Source: Vandiemenella viatica
Taxonomy: Eukaryota > Arthropoda > Insecta > Orthoptera > Morabidae
DNA length: 64,000 nt
Assembly (NCBI GenBank): GCA_031002005.1
Contig: JARYHS010008074.1
Coordinates: 283,403,930 to 283,467,929, forward strand
Reading direction: 5' to 3'
Shown: one piece after another, positions 1-10,320 of the stretch
Layout: the number at the start of each line of letters is the position of its first letter
How positions within the stretch are numbered: the stretch's first letter is position 1
Program-made: the position numbers and the translations under genes
The notes under the pieces: generated by a model
What the model was told of the DNA's origin: nothing
What the model saw: only the letters and a program-made list of their open reading frames with translations
Databases searched by the model: none

Positions 1-20
1 TATATATATATATATATATA
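1..20. repeat. (TA)n microsatellite
   Basis: Uninterrupted TA dinucleotides open the window and probably continue to its left. Confidence 0.9.
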
Positions 21-589
21 ATAGTCACCCAAGTTTTATTAAAAAAAATATAACCTATTGCATTGCCGTTAACCCTTTCGCGGCTACAAGTGCCGAGTGT
101 CCTGCCTCCCAGGTGGCTGGGGCGAGCGGACCCACCGTGTGCCTGGCCGGCGGGTGGCTGAGTGGTCCGACAACCGCTGCAGGCTACAGCCGCTCTGGGC
201 TAATCGCGCGTTCATAGCGCGCTTACAACTACTCTTCAGTAATACTCCTTATAAAATCATTGTCACACTGTACTATCTCAGCGATTGAAATTTCTATTGA
301 CCAAGAAAGAGTGTTTTAAAGTTAACCCCTGTTTCCTGCTGTAAGTTTATTCTGGACAGAGACAGAGAAAAAGGTAATTTAGGAATATGATGAGAACCTT
401 TTTTATTTGTATTTGGAAAATTCTTTACCTTGACATTTTGCACTACTAATATATAAGCCATTAAACGTTCATTAACATCAGACACACACATTTGAAGATA
501 CATAGTTTTAAATTGAGCAGTTCCTAGCAAAGGTGCCCTAAAACTCTGACACTTCTTGGTATAGTCATCTATAAGATACAATTATTGAT

Positions 590-1215
590 CTTTAAAACCA
601 AATTGTCCCATATAGCCTGACGCAGGATCAACTTGTACCGGTCCCTGGCCATTATGTTAGGAAATATTGGTGTTTTAAGCAAAGAATCTTTCGACCAATA
701 TTCATTTACTTCTAACTTCTTACTTCTAGGCATAAGCAGAGAACACGCTAGGAAGCAATAAAATTCTGCTGGCTCTATAGGCTTCCAGCGTGCTAATCTA
801 CTGGGTGCAGTCGTCATTTTTTCAGTAATAAATTTATAATAATTATTGATCTGTGTACAGATGGCAAAACAAATTCCATGGACATGAAGTACAAAAAGAA
901 ATCTAAATGACTTGCTGACTCTTCGAAGTCTACTTTCAACCAGCTAAATGTGTTCACAAAACGGTGTCGTTTCGTCACAGGATGATTCTCCGACCAGTCA
1001 TACTTTCTTTTTCCCAACCAAGTTTCACTTACTTCATTTCCTTTTCCATCTTCAGAGGAAGCATCTTCTGTTCGTGATGTCGAGGATTCAGCATTACATC
1101 CAGACGTATCCAACTCTTCGTCGGAAGAAAGCTCTGAAGTATCACTACAATCTTCGTTGCTACTATTCATGAGGATATCCATGATTTCCTTGTCCGATAT
1201 ACTGCGTCCCGACAT
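590..1215 (-). pseudogene. piggyBac transposase, N-terminal fragment
   Basis: The start codon is at 1215. The first 60 or so residues are acidic and Ser/Glu-rich, as in the N-terminus of PGBD/piggyBac proteins. After a frameshift near 870 the reading continues through NNYYKFITEK, then RWKPIEPAEFYCFL and a YWSKD...IFPNIMARDRYKLILR stretch. These match the start of the DDE_Tnp_1_7 domain (RWKP, FLG, YWS, and MSRxRFxxIL positions). Similarity stops near 590, before any catalytic aspartate. It is a broken gene: one frameshift plus loss of roughly two thirds of the C-terminal coding sequence. The region 97-580 shows no recognisable transposase. Confidence 0.8.
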
Positions 1216-1569
1216 GGCAAAGGCTACAGATGAGAACGCTGTCGTCTCACCAGAAGAAAAAACAGAACTGGCCGAATGTTAAGCCTCGTATCCACTTGAG
1301 CACGCTCAGGCGAATGAGCCGCTCATTCATTTGAGCACGCTCGTTCGAGCGTGCTCAAGGAAAAGGAAATTTTGTCGAATGAGCCTGGTTTCAGTGCTCA
1401 GAAAACGCTCGTCTATTGACGTGACGTCACGCATAGCTGTGGCCTTTATTATTATCCATACGATGTCAAAACAGAGAAGAAAATTACCAAGTTGAAGGAT
1501 TAGAGAAAGTCATCGTCAGCGAATAAATTATCTTAATAATTTAATTCGCGAATTGACTTTAGAAGAAGA

Positions 1570-1850
1570 TAATGAGCTATTTCAAAACTTAACGAGATCG
1601 ATTTCGAACATTTGCTGTCATTAGTTGGACCTAATATTAAAATGCACGATACGCCTATGCGTGAGGCGATCCCACCAGAAGATAAAATTTATAATAACTT
1701 TAAGATTCCTAGCCTCAGGAAGTCCCTACACAAGCCTGCAGTATATGTTCAAAGTATATAAACAAAGCATCATTCGTTTAGTACGGGCAGTCTGTGATGG
1801 CACTATTGAGTCACTCCAAAATTATATGAAGGCTGGTACCTATTTTTAAT
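1570..1850 (+). pseudogene. Harbinger nuclease (transposase) fragment
   Basis: The stretch reads HLLSLVGPNIKMHDTPMREAI, then after a frameshift LRFLASGSPYTSLQYMFKVY and SIIRLVRAVCDG. This matches the region before the DDE_Tnp_4 catalytic core of Harbinger nucleases (DTxMRxAI, TLRFLATGxSYxSLxxxF). No catalytic triad is present. The rest of the gene has been deleted. Family assignment is confident from the motif order; the gene is dead. Confidence 0.75.
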
Positions 1851-2145
1851 TTGTGTTTACAAATATAGATTTAAAGGTTATTTTTATGTTTTTTTAAATT
1901 ATGGCATTGATTTCAAGTTTTTAATAAAAATTGGTGAAACAATTATATTGCCTGGCACAAAATCAATATCATTTTAGGCACTTAGGTCTGAATTTCGTAA
2001 CACCAAATTCAATCAAAATCCGTTCAGCTGTGAGAAATACTATTAAAAAAGACTTACCACTTCCCGTTATAAAAGTTCTCTTCTGTTTTGATCGTTATCG
2101 CCTGAATGACCCTAGCTGACTTGTTATTTTTTCTTTACATCATCA

Positions 2146-2292
2146 TCAAGTTTCATATCTCGCTGATTTCTCTCCATGCACCTTATTTTTTAGTTCGATT
2201 ATAATACTGGAGCTGTCCCATAACACCCTCTTTGATTCATACGCATCAATTAGAGTTAAGCAAGTTTCATAGTCCCACGTGCTCGCGCTCAT
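2146..2292 (-). pseudogene. MADF/Myb-SANT-like protein fragment of the Harbinger element
   Basis: The ATG at 2292 opens a 48-residue frame with W(D/E)xExxxxLIDAYESK, VLWDSSS and ELKNKV. This is the pattern of a MADF (Myb/SANT-like) DNA-binding domain, which PIF/Harbinger elements encode as their second protein. It runs opposite to the nuclease remnant, giving a convergent pair. It is short and ends after one helix-turn, so it is truncated. Confidence 0.6.
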
Positions 2293-2635
2293 TGTAGTGA
2301 CCGCCAAATACCATCCAACTGAGCGCCGAACAAACACTGGCTCGCCTTTGAGCATTCCAAAATACCGACAACCGATCGGCTCGACCCAAGCGCGCTCGCT
2401 GTCGTTCGTTGCGAGCGTGCTCAGGCGTCCACACTTGAGCCGCTCGCTTCACTGAGCGGCTCATTCGCCTGAGCGTGCTCAAGTGGATACGAGGCCTTCG
2501 ACTCGTAAGCAGTAAGGGCCGAGGGGAGGTGGAAACTAAAGTGTTTTCCAACAGAAAGTCCAGAGTATAACAGAGTTCTCAGTATTCTCAGAAATGTGGT
2601 CAACAGCAATTAGCCGTTTACCTGCTTCCGAGCTC

Positions 2636-2750
2636 GGGCGTATATGTATGCCGTTAGCCGTCTGGTCTTCCCATCCGCTGGGCATACATGTACGCCCGTA
2701 GCCGTCTGGTCTTTCTAGCGGCAGGGCATACATGTATACCCGTAGCCGTG
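2636..2750. repeat. 44-bp subterminal tandem repeats of the piggyBac
   Basis: Two full units (2636-2679 and 2680-2723) and a partial third (2724-2750) run up to the terminal repeat. Each starts GGGC(G/A)TA(T/C)ATGTA and contains TAGCCGTCTGGTCTT. Subterminal repeats in DNA transposons commonly bind the transposase; that role is inferred here. Confidence 0.75.
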
Positions 2751-2760
2751 AAAGGGTTAA

Positions 2761-3221
2761 TATAATAAAATGCACCATGAAATTTGGCAGCAAGCTGATT
2801 TGTTAGTTGTGTATGTAGAGCAGTGTTTTAAAATGTAATTAATAGCTGTACAAATAGTACAGTATATCGTTCTTTATTCCCAAGATTATTTGAGTAGTTT
2901 GAAAGTAGAACTTGGGTAGTAAGAACAGGAAATAACATGCTTGACTGAAATAATAAATGACAGAAGTTTACATTCATCATTAGCTTTAAAAGAACTTTGT
3001 GCTCTTTGACTGATGGTGAATAAATGAACAAATTTGTATAGTTTGATGTTATTGCATTTTTCAGCCTTTCAGTAAGAGCTTTTGTTTGGTGGTAAAATTA
3101 ATTATAACAAGGCTTGCAGATGAGTATTTTCTAAACGGTCCTACTAGTACAAATTTCTTTTCTGTCATTGTTATAGAAATATCTTCATACATGTTAATTT
3201 GCTCTCACTTTGTCCACTTAC
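2761..3221. other. AT-rich intergenic or intronic sequence without recognised features
   Basis: No protein similarity, inverted termini or repeats recognised. A 67-codon minus frame at 2828-3031 lacks any recognisable domain. Confidence 0.5.
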
Positions 3222-3335
3222 TGTGCATTCCTGACAGTGGAAGATGCCATCGATGGTGAAACTTGGTGAGGAAGGCCATGTCTGGCACATATAGATCAAT
3301 CTGTGTTTGATATGGGATGTGCCTTCTATAGTGAC
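3222..3335 (-). CDS. Candidate internal exon of an unidentified host gene
   Basis: On the minus strand a long pyrimidine tract ending TTCCTTTCCAG (acceptor AG at 3337-3336) precedes 114 bp. The 114 bp end in a strong donor, GTAAGT at 3221-3216. The segment is open in two frames. One reads VTIEGTSHIKHRLIYMCQTW and later FHCQEC; the other reads HYRRHIPYQTQIDLYVPDMA and later HHRWHLPLSG. I recognise neither. Both splice sites are better than chance would usually give, and no repeat signature is present. If it belongs with the candidate first exon at 5291-5352, at least one exon between them must restore the frame, because direct joining puts a stop three codons in. Confidence 0.4.
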
Positions 3336-4277
3336 CTGGAAAGGAAGATTGAGAGAAGAGAAAAATAGAAACTAGTTACAAAATAACCTTTCATTTGATA
3401 ACTGAAGAAGGATATTGTACATAACCTTATTTTGAATATTTTATATACATTACTTGACTCGTGGTGACAATGAAACTGCCGCTAGGTTTTATATTCATGT
3501 GGAAGGTCCAGCCACATACCTCGCCTCGTATATGAGGATGGCTATTAACTGAAACACTGTAAAGTGTGTTTGCATGTTTCTGTGCTCATCTGGACCTCCA
3601 GCCTTCATCTGTAGTAAGACAGGTTATTTTCCCTACTCATCTTATATACATTAACTGAACATGAAAAGTTTTTTTTTTAATTCTGGAGAACTGACTGCCC
3701 ATGTAGAAAGCTGGAATATGGATCCTTTACTATCAATCAAAACATTAAATTAGGATTTAAGCAACATACCTTTTTATTATTAATAATGTTCTCACACATT
3801 GAGCTATGTTAGAGCAAACTGCTTTGGACATACTCAGGAATCCCAAGATCTCGTGAGGAAAGTTTAGTTTCAATTAGGATCCCGGTCATGGGACTTTCCC
3901 CTTGTAAGACAAACAACATAACCTTCAAATCTCTAATGTAATTACCTATGTAGAAGGTAGTTATGCCTCTAATATAGTATTCTTCAAATTAATCCTCTCA
4001 GCTTGGTAAAAGCCCATTTAAATGAATATTGTTTGTTATACACAGGCCTTGAAGTGCAAGGCATATTGATTTTTCCAATATTTTGCTCTTTTGTTAAATT
4101 TTCAATCCAATACTTAAATGTTAAAACATACAAGCATTGTAGATACTGTTGTTGTCCTTATCTGTGCATATAATTCTGATAATTATCTTTTGATAAAACG
4201 TACTCTATTGTTACTTGAATACTAGAATATGTGCCTGTTACATTGTTTCAAAATAATTTCCTATAAAACACCAACCA

Positions 4278-4525
4278 TCGAGGGTGAGGGGTGACGCTCT
4301 GGCCTCGCATTCGAGAGGTTGTGGGTTTGAATCCCCATTCATTCATCCATATTCCGGTTTTCCATGGTTTTTTTAAACTCATTCCAGGTGAATGCCACGG
4401 ATAGATCCTTAAAAAATGCCATGGCTTAATTCCTTTCCTTTCCTTGCCCCCCCTCCCCCTTGCCAACCCCCAGGCCTTTACCACTTCTTAATGACCTAGA
4501 CAAGGCATAAAGCCAGAAGCCAGGA
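4278..4525 (+). repeat. tRNA-derived SINE (family S1)
   Basis: A tRNA-like head has CTCTGGCCTCGCATTC followed by a B-box (GGTTTGAATCCCC). Then come the family body markers (GGTTTTCCATGG, ATTCCAGGTGAATGCC, GCCATGGC, CTTCCTTTCC-type pyrimidine tract) and the tail TAATGACCTAGACAAGGC. The same order recurs at six other places in the window. Diverged copy. Confidence 0.8.
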
Positions 4526-5290
4526 TTAAACCTAACTTCAATTCTGCCTTGCTTTAATCATCTTGCAATCCCATTTGTTGACATCATCAAACTTTGTTGT
4601 CTAACAGCTTGTTTTCCATTCATCTTGTGGATGCTCTTCTCTAATCCCATCTAGCTTCATTGTTTGGTACATGCAGTGGTACCATTGTGTGGCTCCAAGA
4701 GCACAATTTTCACGAGACCCTTGTCCTTTGTGCAAAGTATGTCAACCAAAAGTAGGTATTTCTTATGATTGACGAGAAATGCAAAAGTAATAATTAAATA
4801 AATTTTGAAACTTTAAATATTGTATTAGAAAATTTATTAGGGAAATTTTTCATTAATTATGATAAGCTAAGGTATTTAATTGTCTTAAAAGATATACGTA
4901 GGGATTTAAAAATAACGTTTGTGGCTTTTTCTAAGACTAAAATCTTTAATTAAAGCACCAGCTTTCTTTTAATAGCTCATTCCCTTTTTGAACTGCCTGA
5001 CTCAAATTTTTTACCAGCATCACAATCACGTGAACTCATTTCATAAATCTTGTTTTACACAAAAAACTTAACTCTGAAATAATTTACAAGAAATTTTACG
5101 CAGTTTTTTTAACAACTCACTCTTTACTATAATTACCGTTAGGAATGTAGGATTCATTAAAACTTATTGTCATTTAATGTTTATTTACCTAAAAGATATA
5201 TGATCTACAAACGATTTTGTAACGCCACACTAGACTAGTACTGGTCCACACAGTCATCGCAATAACACTTCTCTTATTATTGGCACTCAC

Positions 5291-5352
5291 TCGATTGAAG
5301 TTAGTTCAAACACCTCGTGTTGTCCGTCACTTGGCTGACACCCCACCATCAT
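5291..5352 (-). CDS. Candidate first coding exon of an unidentified minus-strand gene
   Basis: Two consecutive ATG codons (first at 5352) open 62 nt reading MMVGCQPSDGQHEVFELTSI plus two bases. They are followed at once by GTGAGT (5290-5285), a strong splice donor. The surrounding 5220-5410 is less AT-rich than its neighbourhood, as at some promoters. I do not recognise the peptide. It may share a gene with the candidate exon at 3222-3335, which lies downstream on the same strand. Identity and even reality of this exon are uncertain. Confidence 0.4.
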
Positions 5353-5459
5353 TACTTTGATTTACTTTTTGACGGTGTGGTCCGGTGTCGGGCTGTGGAT
5401 ATGGAGAAACAAGTGGAGGCAGTTCGGTGATTTTCGTTCCTTTATCGATTACCTTAAAA

Positions 5460-6085
5460 AATATTCTTTTTTTCAACCTCAATTCCTTGTTCATCAGATA
5501 ATTGCAAAATTTAGATTCTAAAATGTAATTCTAAAGGAAAATTTCTCAAACTCACAGCTCCACATTCCCCTATGAAATTTACCTAACAATGTGAATCCCT
5601 TAAAAAAAACTGGCTTTATTTATTTATATTAAAAAAAAAAACAAGATTTTTTTTTCTAGAGAAGTAATACAGTCACAAAGAGTAATATGTTATTGATTAA
5701 TCTGATGGATGGGGTTGTTTCTTGTCACAAGTTGAGTCAATTTTAGAAGCAATTTTGCTCGTTTTCAATCTCAATTCACTATTTTGCATGTTGCACTCTC
5801 AAGATACCCAGTCAGCCGCCACAACATAAATCTTGTACACGAATCCCCAACATTTAATTGGCGAACGCCTAGGGGTTCACTTACCCCACTTTAAGAAAAC
5901 CTGTTCTAAACCATTCATAAAATTTCATTTCGTCATCCATCAGATACTGTGACAAAGGTAGCACCTAACTTTGTGCTTTGGAATAGCAGAAACAGAGTAT
6001 ATTTTATAGAAACAGAGTATATTATGTAGAAAAATACATTTATTTTATTATGTTTTAAAACATATTTCTCATTACTTATAAAATT
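5460..6085. other. AT-rich sequence with nothing recognised
   Basis: Only poly(A)/poly(T) runs (for example near 5630 and 5648) and a near-repeat of TATATT with AGAAACAGAG at about 5990-6020 are visible. Confidence 0.5.
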
Positions 6086-6087
6086 GG

Positions 6088-6175
6088 TCTAATGTCTTAG
6101 ATGGCTACGGCGTGCGATTGGGGTATGGAAGACCCCTGGTTTAAATCCTAGTCTTGGTTGCAACTTTTAGGTGCC
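6088..6175 (+). repeat. tRNA-like SINE head, second family
   Basis: TTAGATGGCTACGGCGTGCG fits a polymerase III A-box region. CTGGTTTAAATCCTAG about 30 bp later fits the B-box. It does not carry the body of the S1 SINEs. This is a SINE head or tRNA-derived fragment, not a tRNA gene, as no cloverleaf can be closed. Confidence 0.5.
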
Positions 6176-6444
6176 TTAAAATTGAATTTTATTTCTGGCA
6201 AAGTATTGATTTGTTAATGTAAAATGCTAGGACACTCTGTGGTTGGAATTCCATGTTAATCTGTAGGTCTCTTTTCCCTGAAAGGACTATCAGAATATGT
6301 TAGTTGGCTACAAGAGAGGTGCACTATGCAGCCGGTAATAAACTATGTGACTACGTCTTTAAGATTGCATGAAATTTTATACAGCATGTTTACGATCAGC
6401 ATTTAAATCAAAATATACAATGCTCTCATTCTTTATTAAAAAAA

Positions 6445-8140
6445 AATATCTGCAAAAGAGTACAAGAACAAATCAGACACAAAATTGGGGAATACCAAGC
6501 AGGCTTCAGACCTAACAGATCATGTGCAGAGCAAATCTTCAACCTAAAAACCATCCTAAAACACAGATCAGTCAGGCACAAGAAAACCATATGTTCCTTT
6601 GTAGACTTCAAGAAGGCGTATGACTCCATCATAGAGATGGGTCGTTCGCGAGTGAATCAGTTCTTTAGAGCAATTCTTTTAAAAGAGTAAGTGAGCAGTC
6701 GCTCACTAAAAAGTGAATGGTAGTTCTTCTAGGTGAGAAAAAGGTCTACTAATTGCATCAAAGTCAATTGACTTTTAAGGGGGGTATTTTCATTGAAAAG
6801 TGGGGGTGTAACCGGATTCTGAGGGGTGAGACCTAAAAAAAAGGTCTCAAATATAACTGAGCAAGTGAGCTAGTGAACCGTTCAAAAGAACTAGTTCTTT
6901 TCGTAGAGTGATCAAATGAACACCGCTCTTTTTAGTGAGTCACTTTGCCCACCTCTACTGCATCGACAGGAAAAGCCTACTCAACATCCTAAGCGAATAT
7001 GGTCTGGACAATAAATCAAGAGAATTAATCAATCAGACACTCACCAACACCACAAACAAAGTAAAATTCATGGGAAAGTCTCCAGAGAATTCGAAATAAA
7101 AACTGGCGTTAGACAGAGTGATGGTCTCTCGCCAATCTTATTTAATATTGCCCTGGACAAAGTCATTAGAGAATGGGAGAAAACGAACACCCCACTAAAA
7201 CTAGGCAGAAACAGACTAAATATCTCCTGCTTGGCCTTCGCAGATGATCTGGCTGTTCTGTCAGAAAGTGAACAAAAAGCCATCAAACAAATAGAATCCC
7301 TCAAAGAATTAGCAAATGGAACTAAAAATCTCCTTTGAGAAAACGGTTTTTCTTGGCACACAAACTATACGTAAAACACTGGACACAAAATATGGAAAAA
7401 TCAACAGTCACCGAGTTTAAATACTTAGGCGAAATTATCAGTCCAACAGGACTCGAAAAGAAGGCACAACAAAACAGACTCAACAAAATGAAAAAGGTTT
7501 TCGGACAGACCTGCAACATCTACAACAAAAATAACATAGGAATTCATTCAAAAATTAGACACTACAATTTACAGTTGTTAAACCCAACGTTCTATACGCC
7601 ACAGAAACACTCACACTAAACTCTAAGAGGGATATCGATAACATCCAAAAAGAAGAACGAAGAATAATCAGGAAAATTATTGGACAAACCAAAACTGAAG
7701 AAGGCTACAGACTGAAGTCAAACAAAACAGTATAGTCCCACTCAAACATAGCCAATGACATCAGAAAACGGAGACTAAAATTGTACGGTCACATCTACAG
7801 GATGCCAGATCACAGATTAACTAAGCAGATATTCAAACTCGTGCAACCATTAAAAATGCCAAACAGTTGGTTCGATCAAGTAAGACAAGACCTGGAAAAA
7901 GCTAAAATCAAGAGTTCGGAAATCCTAGATCGTAAAATCTTCAGACAAAAAATACACAACTGGATAGTCATGCCAGAAATCAAAAGCCAAGAAGACCGGC
8001 ATGACATGGACAGAAGAGAGAAAACTTGGCTTCAGTAAACGGATGGGAGAGTACTGGAATGGCAAAAGAAACTCAGACAGAAAATAACTATGTTTTGTGT
8101 GATCTGTATAGGTCTATTCGCATAAAATAATAAAAAAAAA
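6445..8140 (+). mobile_element. 5'-truncated non-LTR retrotransposon (RTE/R4-like reverse transcriptase), dead
   Basis: From 6445 the + strand reads IGEYQAGFRPNRSCAEQIF and FVDFKKAYDS. After a MITE at 6632-6957 it resumes DRKSLLNILSEYGLDNK, KTGVRQSDGLSPILFNIALD and LAFADDLAVLSES. The C-terminal part follows in several frames, including KRRLKLYGHIYRMPDHRLTK near 7765-7830. The order is that of RT motifs A, B and C (FADD). Stops and frameshifts are frequent. The region ends in an A-rich stretch near 8140. The clade is a guess from the GHIYRMP tail; the RT identity is firm. Confidence 0.85.
6632..6957. mobile_element. hAT-type MITE inserted in the RT gene
   Basis: Ends TAGAGATGGG (6632) and CCCACCTCTA (6957) form inverted repeats. 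The flanks CTCCATCA (6624-6631) and CTGCATCG (6958-6965) are an 8-bp target-site duplication with two differences. Removing 334 bp restores the RT frame across KKAYDS|IDRKS. The interior holds short palindromes (AAAGTCAATTGACTTT; GTGAGCAGTCGCTCAC) and no coding sequence. Confidence 0.85.
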
Positions 8141-8414
8141 TATCGAATGAATTGAAAATAACCACAAACAGAAGAAACATGTCAATCGAAAAGTAATTGA
8201 CGTATGAAATTTCATTGTGATAGCGTTCAGAAACATGTGAGAATCTTTCAATCCAATATAGAGTGCGAAAGACTTTCAATGGTGGTTTGAGAAGCCTGCA
8301 TTTGAATACCAGTGAGGTGATGATAAGAGTCAGGTAACATACGTCATTACTTTCATAGATTGTTAAGTATGCTTCTGCAACTCGCTTTTACAGAAATGTT
8401 TGAACATTGATTCT

Positions 8415-8580
8415 GTGAAACAACCATGTGAAAACGTTAAGGGAGGCTGAAGACTGAGTGTAACATGTCTGTTACACGGTCAAGCTAAGGCCAAGTGTGA
8501 ACATGAGAGGGGTGAGCTTTCACGCGGCAAACTGTCGGTGGGGACCAATATTGGTCAAGTGTGGCCCGAACTAACAGCTA
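8415..8580. repeat. GC-rich dispersed repeat, copy 1
   Basis: GAAACAACCATGTGAAAACG TTAA starts a block that ends GTGTGGCCCGAAC. It aligns in order with 49908-50066 (GAAACAACCAAGTG ... GTGTGGCCCGACC). The middles are diverged but similar in length and composition. No terminal inverted repeat found; class unknown. Confidence 0.5.
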
Positions 8581-9216
8581 TTAGCAAAATAAGTATAAGT
8601 TGACAAGAGTTGACTAATGAAATGAATCACCATGAAAGTAACAAAACCGAGCATTCAAGTGAATTTTCTGATCCAAGAGGAGTGAAACTTGAATAGTAAT
8701 GAATGTTTCAATCATGTTTTACAGTAAAATTACAAAAAATATTATTTACTGATAAATTAATTAATTTTGGTATCTTTAATTTTACTTTTATACGAATGGT
8801 ACATTGAATACTGTAAATATAATTGAGAAATTTTATTTAGGCACTTATTATTATTAATATATACCTTACTATGAATTAACCAAATTTTTAACAGTTGTAA
8901 CTAATAGCTAAGGATAAGATAAAAAGTTTTAAATATAAACTATTTTCTAGTCGGGTTGCTGTGTAAGGCCCCTGCAAGAGCGAGGCCCTGGATGATTACC
9001 CTGCTTGCCACCCTCAAAGGCCGCCTTTGGGTACATGTAAAAATGCTGCAGGGATTATCATTATTTTCAGTTGCAGAAATGTACATTGATTTTGACAGAT
9101 CCCTTTTAACTGATATTTACTATAGTCACATATTTGGTTGATAGTTTTCTTGAAATAATTACCAGAACTATGTTCTAAGATTCATGAATTAAAATATTGT
9201 ATCTGTTTTCTTTCAG
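8580..9216. other. AT-rich sequence upstream of the MED11 exon
   Basis: Nothing recognised except the intron end: GTTTTCTTTCAG immediately precedes the MED11 exon. I looked for the first MED11 exon (about 30 codons expected) from 1 to 9216 on the + strand and did not find it. Confidence 0.5.
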
Positions 9217-9357
9217 GGCAAGCCCTTACAGAACTGAGTAAGGAGAAGTCCAGTCTAAAACAAGCAGAAGTTCAGACAAACCAATTTCTGAAGACGCTGA
9301 ATCATGTTGAAGCTAAATTAACAGATCAAATTAATTATCTCACCCAAGTTTCAACAG
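9217..9357 (+). CDS. MED11: Mediator complex subunit 11, internal coding exon
   Basis: MED11 is a small head-module subunit of Mediator, the nuclear coactivator that links transcription factors to RNA polymerase II. The exon follows TTTTCTTTCAG and ends ACAG|GTGATA. It contributes two bases, then 46 codons beginning QALTELSKEKSS and ending INYLTQVST, then one base (phase 1 on both sides). ELSKEK, HVEAKL and the Q(I)xYLTQV(S/A)TG block are conserved in animal MED11 and lie in its helical domain. The next base pair set, GA|CAG at 52941, completes Gly and continues GQPHEG exactly as in the family. The N-terminal exon is outside the window or missed. Confidence 0.93.
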
Positions 9358-9835
9358 GTGATATTATGAATATCTCAAATGAATTTTACCTTTGTTGTAT
9401 GAAATACTTGCTTTTGCAGTAAGACGATGGAGCAATAGTGCACAAAAGACCTTGCCTTCTAACATTAAATAAAATACAGTCAAAGTTCCTTAGCGGAGGA
9501 TACATTCTGTAAATATGTCATGAATAAAGAAATCATGAATGTGTAATGGTAATTTGTGTAGGTTTATGGGGGATATATTCCAAGTTTACGGAATGATCTT
9601 CATATTGTGGAGTGCTTGTCATACTTTAAACTTATTAAATAAATTTTTTGTTGCTTTAAATTCTATATCCAAATGGTCACTTTAATATTCTTTAATATGC
9701 ATGAGGACATTTAGCTTTCTCACGAATCACAGTGCCACTTACAAGCTCTGTGTTGATTGCTGGCTTCCATCCATGTGGTTAAGCCAGCTTCTCGTTTTCA
9801 CTGATTCAAGAACAGTTTTTACTAATAGTAAAGGG

Positions 9836-10320
9836 CTTCTATGAACGCTTCGCCCGTGTCCAGGCTTAGGCGATTACCATGGAGGATGTTTACCCCTGCA
9901 TGGGAACGTCTGGAAAGATGAAATAAGGTGATTTCCCATTCCTTCCCCAGTGTGACAGTGTTGATAAGTGTGGATGATTGTGTTCAGTGTAGAGTTATGT
10001 TTGTGTTGTGGATGAAAGATGATGGATGGTTAAATTGAAAATTTGGAGCCTGCTCTTCCAAAAGACTCCAAGGAAACCATCAACCTTAACGTTCCAATCT
10101 GATGGACAAATCACCATCAACAGAGTCATATGCCATCACTGCATACGCTGTGCGGACAGATTTCGCATTTAACCCAGCACTTTGGTGATTAACAATTGCG
10201 TGTCACCACCTCTCCTACTGTGCCTGATGACAAAAATGTCTTCCATCACCAAGACTCGAACCAGCAAACTCCCTGACAGTGCAAGACACCATCACGGTGC
10301 CATAGCTGACTAAGAGAACA
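9836..10320 (-). repeat. tRNA-derived SINE, minus strand (third family)
   Basis: Read on the minus strand from 10318: CTTAGTCAGCTATGGCACCG (A-box-like), then TTTGCTGGTTCGAGTCTTGG (B-box GGTTCGAGTC) about 50 bp on. About 400 bp of unique body extend toward 9836. The body differs from the S1 family. The left boundary is approximate. Confidence 0.55.

Larger units (their letters stand above)
1283..2496. mobile_element. PIF/Harbinger element nested inside the piggyBac
   Basis: A long terminal inverted repeat of about 43 bp (GCCTCGTATCCACTTGAGC... at 1283 onward; mirrored at about 2453-2496) bounds the insert. Both ends also carry further degenerate GAGCGTGCTC motifs. Inside are remnants of the two genes expected of PIF/Harbinger elements: a nuclease on the + strand and a MADF/Myb-like DNA-binding protein on the minus strand. 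A 3-bp target-site duplication, usual for the superfamily, could not be resolved (TAA on the left, CTT or TTC on the right). Confidence 0.75.
73..2756 (-). mobile_element. piggyBac-type DNA transposon, internally deleted, with a nested Harbinger element
   Basis: TTAA target sites lie at 69-72 and 2757-2760. Just inside are 15-bp terminal inverted repeats, CCCTTTCGCGGCTAC at 73-87 and the complement of GTAGCCGTGAAAGGG at 2742-2756, matching at 14 of 15 positions. TTAA targets and a CCCTTT start are characteristic of the piggyBac superfamily. The minus strand encodes the N-terminal part of a piggyBac transposase (about 590-1215), but the catalytic core is absent, so this copy is internally deleted. 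A Harbinger-like element at about 1283-2496 sits between the transposase start and the 5' end of the element and must have arrived later. Confidence 0.88.

Noticed and set aside
5401..5430. First exon of MED11 at the ATG at 5402 (+ strand)
   Set aside because: Gives MEKQVEAVR then a stop; it does not resemble the MED11 N-terminus and no donor in the required phase follows.
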